Origin: Legionella santicrucis
GTDB lineage: Bacteria; Pseudomonadota; Gammaproteobacteria; Legionellales; Legionellaceae
NCBI RefSeq assembly: GCF_001468135.1
Contig: NZ_LNYU01000005.1
Location: 16,329-80,328 of the forward strand
Length of the DNA: 64,000 bases
Direction of reading: 5' to 3'
Below are positions 63,743-64,000 of the stretch, piece after piece. The position numbers were made by a program, and so were the translations under genes. How positions within the stretch are numbered: the stretch's first letter is position 1; each line of letters begins with the position of its first letter. The notes under the pieces were generated by a model. That model was not told the DNA's origin. It ran no database searches and saw only the letters and a program-made list of their open reading frames with translations.

Positions 63743-63854
63743 CTTTTTCATAATCGTTCAGGCAACGGGGCAACGTAAGGCCGCCTGAAAGTATGCTAAA
63801 GACAACGTTTTTAGCAATGCTTGTTATTTTTAGACCTTCCGCTTTTGCGGAAGG
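63724..63854. repeat. Run of three inverted repeats at and after the end of the last gene
   Basis: CCGAATTCGG (63724-63733) is a 10-bp perfect palindrome inside the last codons of the preceding gene. TTCAGGC (63757-63763) pairs with GCCTGAA (63783-63789), and CCTTCCGC (63835-63842) pairs perfectly with GCGGAAGG (63847-63854) around TTTT. None has a T run downstream, so none is a clear terminator. The 258 bp to the window end hold no gene that I can support. Confidence 0.5.
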
Positions 63855-64000
63855 GGGGATATGTTTATTGACGAAGATTTTATGCATATCTAATTCAAAT
63901 CTATTTTTTTCATGTAATAGGTCACTGGTGATTAGCAAAAACCAAAGATTTTTTCCCGGAGAAATGATCCATCAAAATCTGCGAGCAAACATCAAAGGCA

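Noticed and set aside
63835..63854. Strong GC stem as a terminator for the last gene
   Set aside because: No T run follows on either strand and it is about 90 bp beyond the stop codon.

Overview
The window reads as chromosomal DNA of a Legionella species, probably not L. pneumophila itself. The base composition is AT-rich, the housekeeping genes are clearly gammaproteobacterial, and a type II secretion GspC-like gene is present. Scattered among these are large, poorly conserved genes of the kind that encode Dot/Icm effectors in this genus: ankyrin-like repeats, long coiled coils, a J-domain-like membrane protein and transglutaminase-like folds. The genus call rests on recognised gene families and layout, not on a database search.

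Left part (1-9.7 kb): lspC and a Sel1 lipoprotein, mutY on the other strand, a decayed ankyrin gene followed by transposase debris, a hypothetical gene, an HtrA-type periplasmic protease, an isochorismatase-family hydrolase, an SDR dehydrogenase, flgM with a very good FliA-type promoter, a cytochrome c5 and an L,D-transpeptidase lipoprotein. 9.9-18.5 kb: coaX, then the first half of a dcw cluster (mraZ-rsmH-ftsL-ftsI-murE) behind a promoter carrying helically phased MraZ-type boxes. murF does not follow. Next, on the minus strand, come a small secreted protein and an M50 protease-pdxB pair.

18.7-26.4 kb is accessory in character. It holds a two-gene operon (a His-rich small protein plus a 952-residue protein with a transglutaminase-like C-terminus) behind a pair of 13-bp direct repeats, a palindromic element, a KimA-like permease, a PAP2 phosphatase and a J-domain-like membrane protein. 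26.6-34.4 kb carries etfB-etfA-ald, then a methyltransferase-glycosyltransferase pair and mrcA on the minus strand. A coiled-coil gene built of twelve 14-residue repeats sits between mrcA and pilMNOPQ, which is followed by aroK-aroB and a damX-like SPOR gene.

45-64 kb alternates effector candidates (ankyrin-like 856 aa, 813 aa, 629 aa) with core genes: proC, galU-pgi, truD, a GGDEF protein, recQ, a 3-methyladenine glycosylase and a three-gene acyl-CoA/valine-type catabolic operon. Palindromic repeats of 50-120 bp lie in several intergenic gaps. No tRNA, rRNA or CRISPR array was recognised.

The most promising unknowns are the 18.8-22.1 kb operon, the J-domain-like membrane protein, the exported 629-residue protein with a C-H-D triad at transglutaminase-like spacing, and the mosaic 856-residue ankyrin-like protein.
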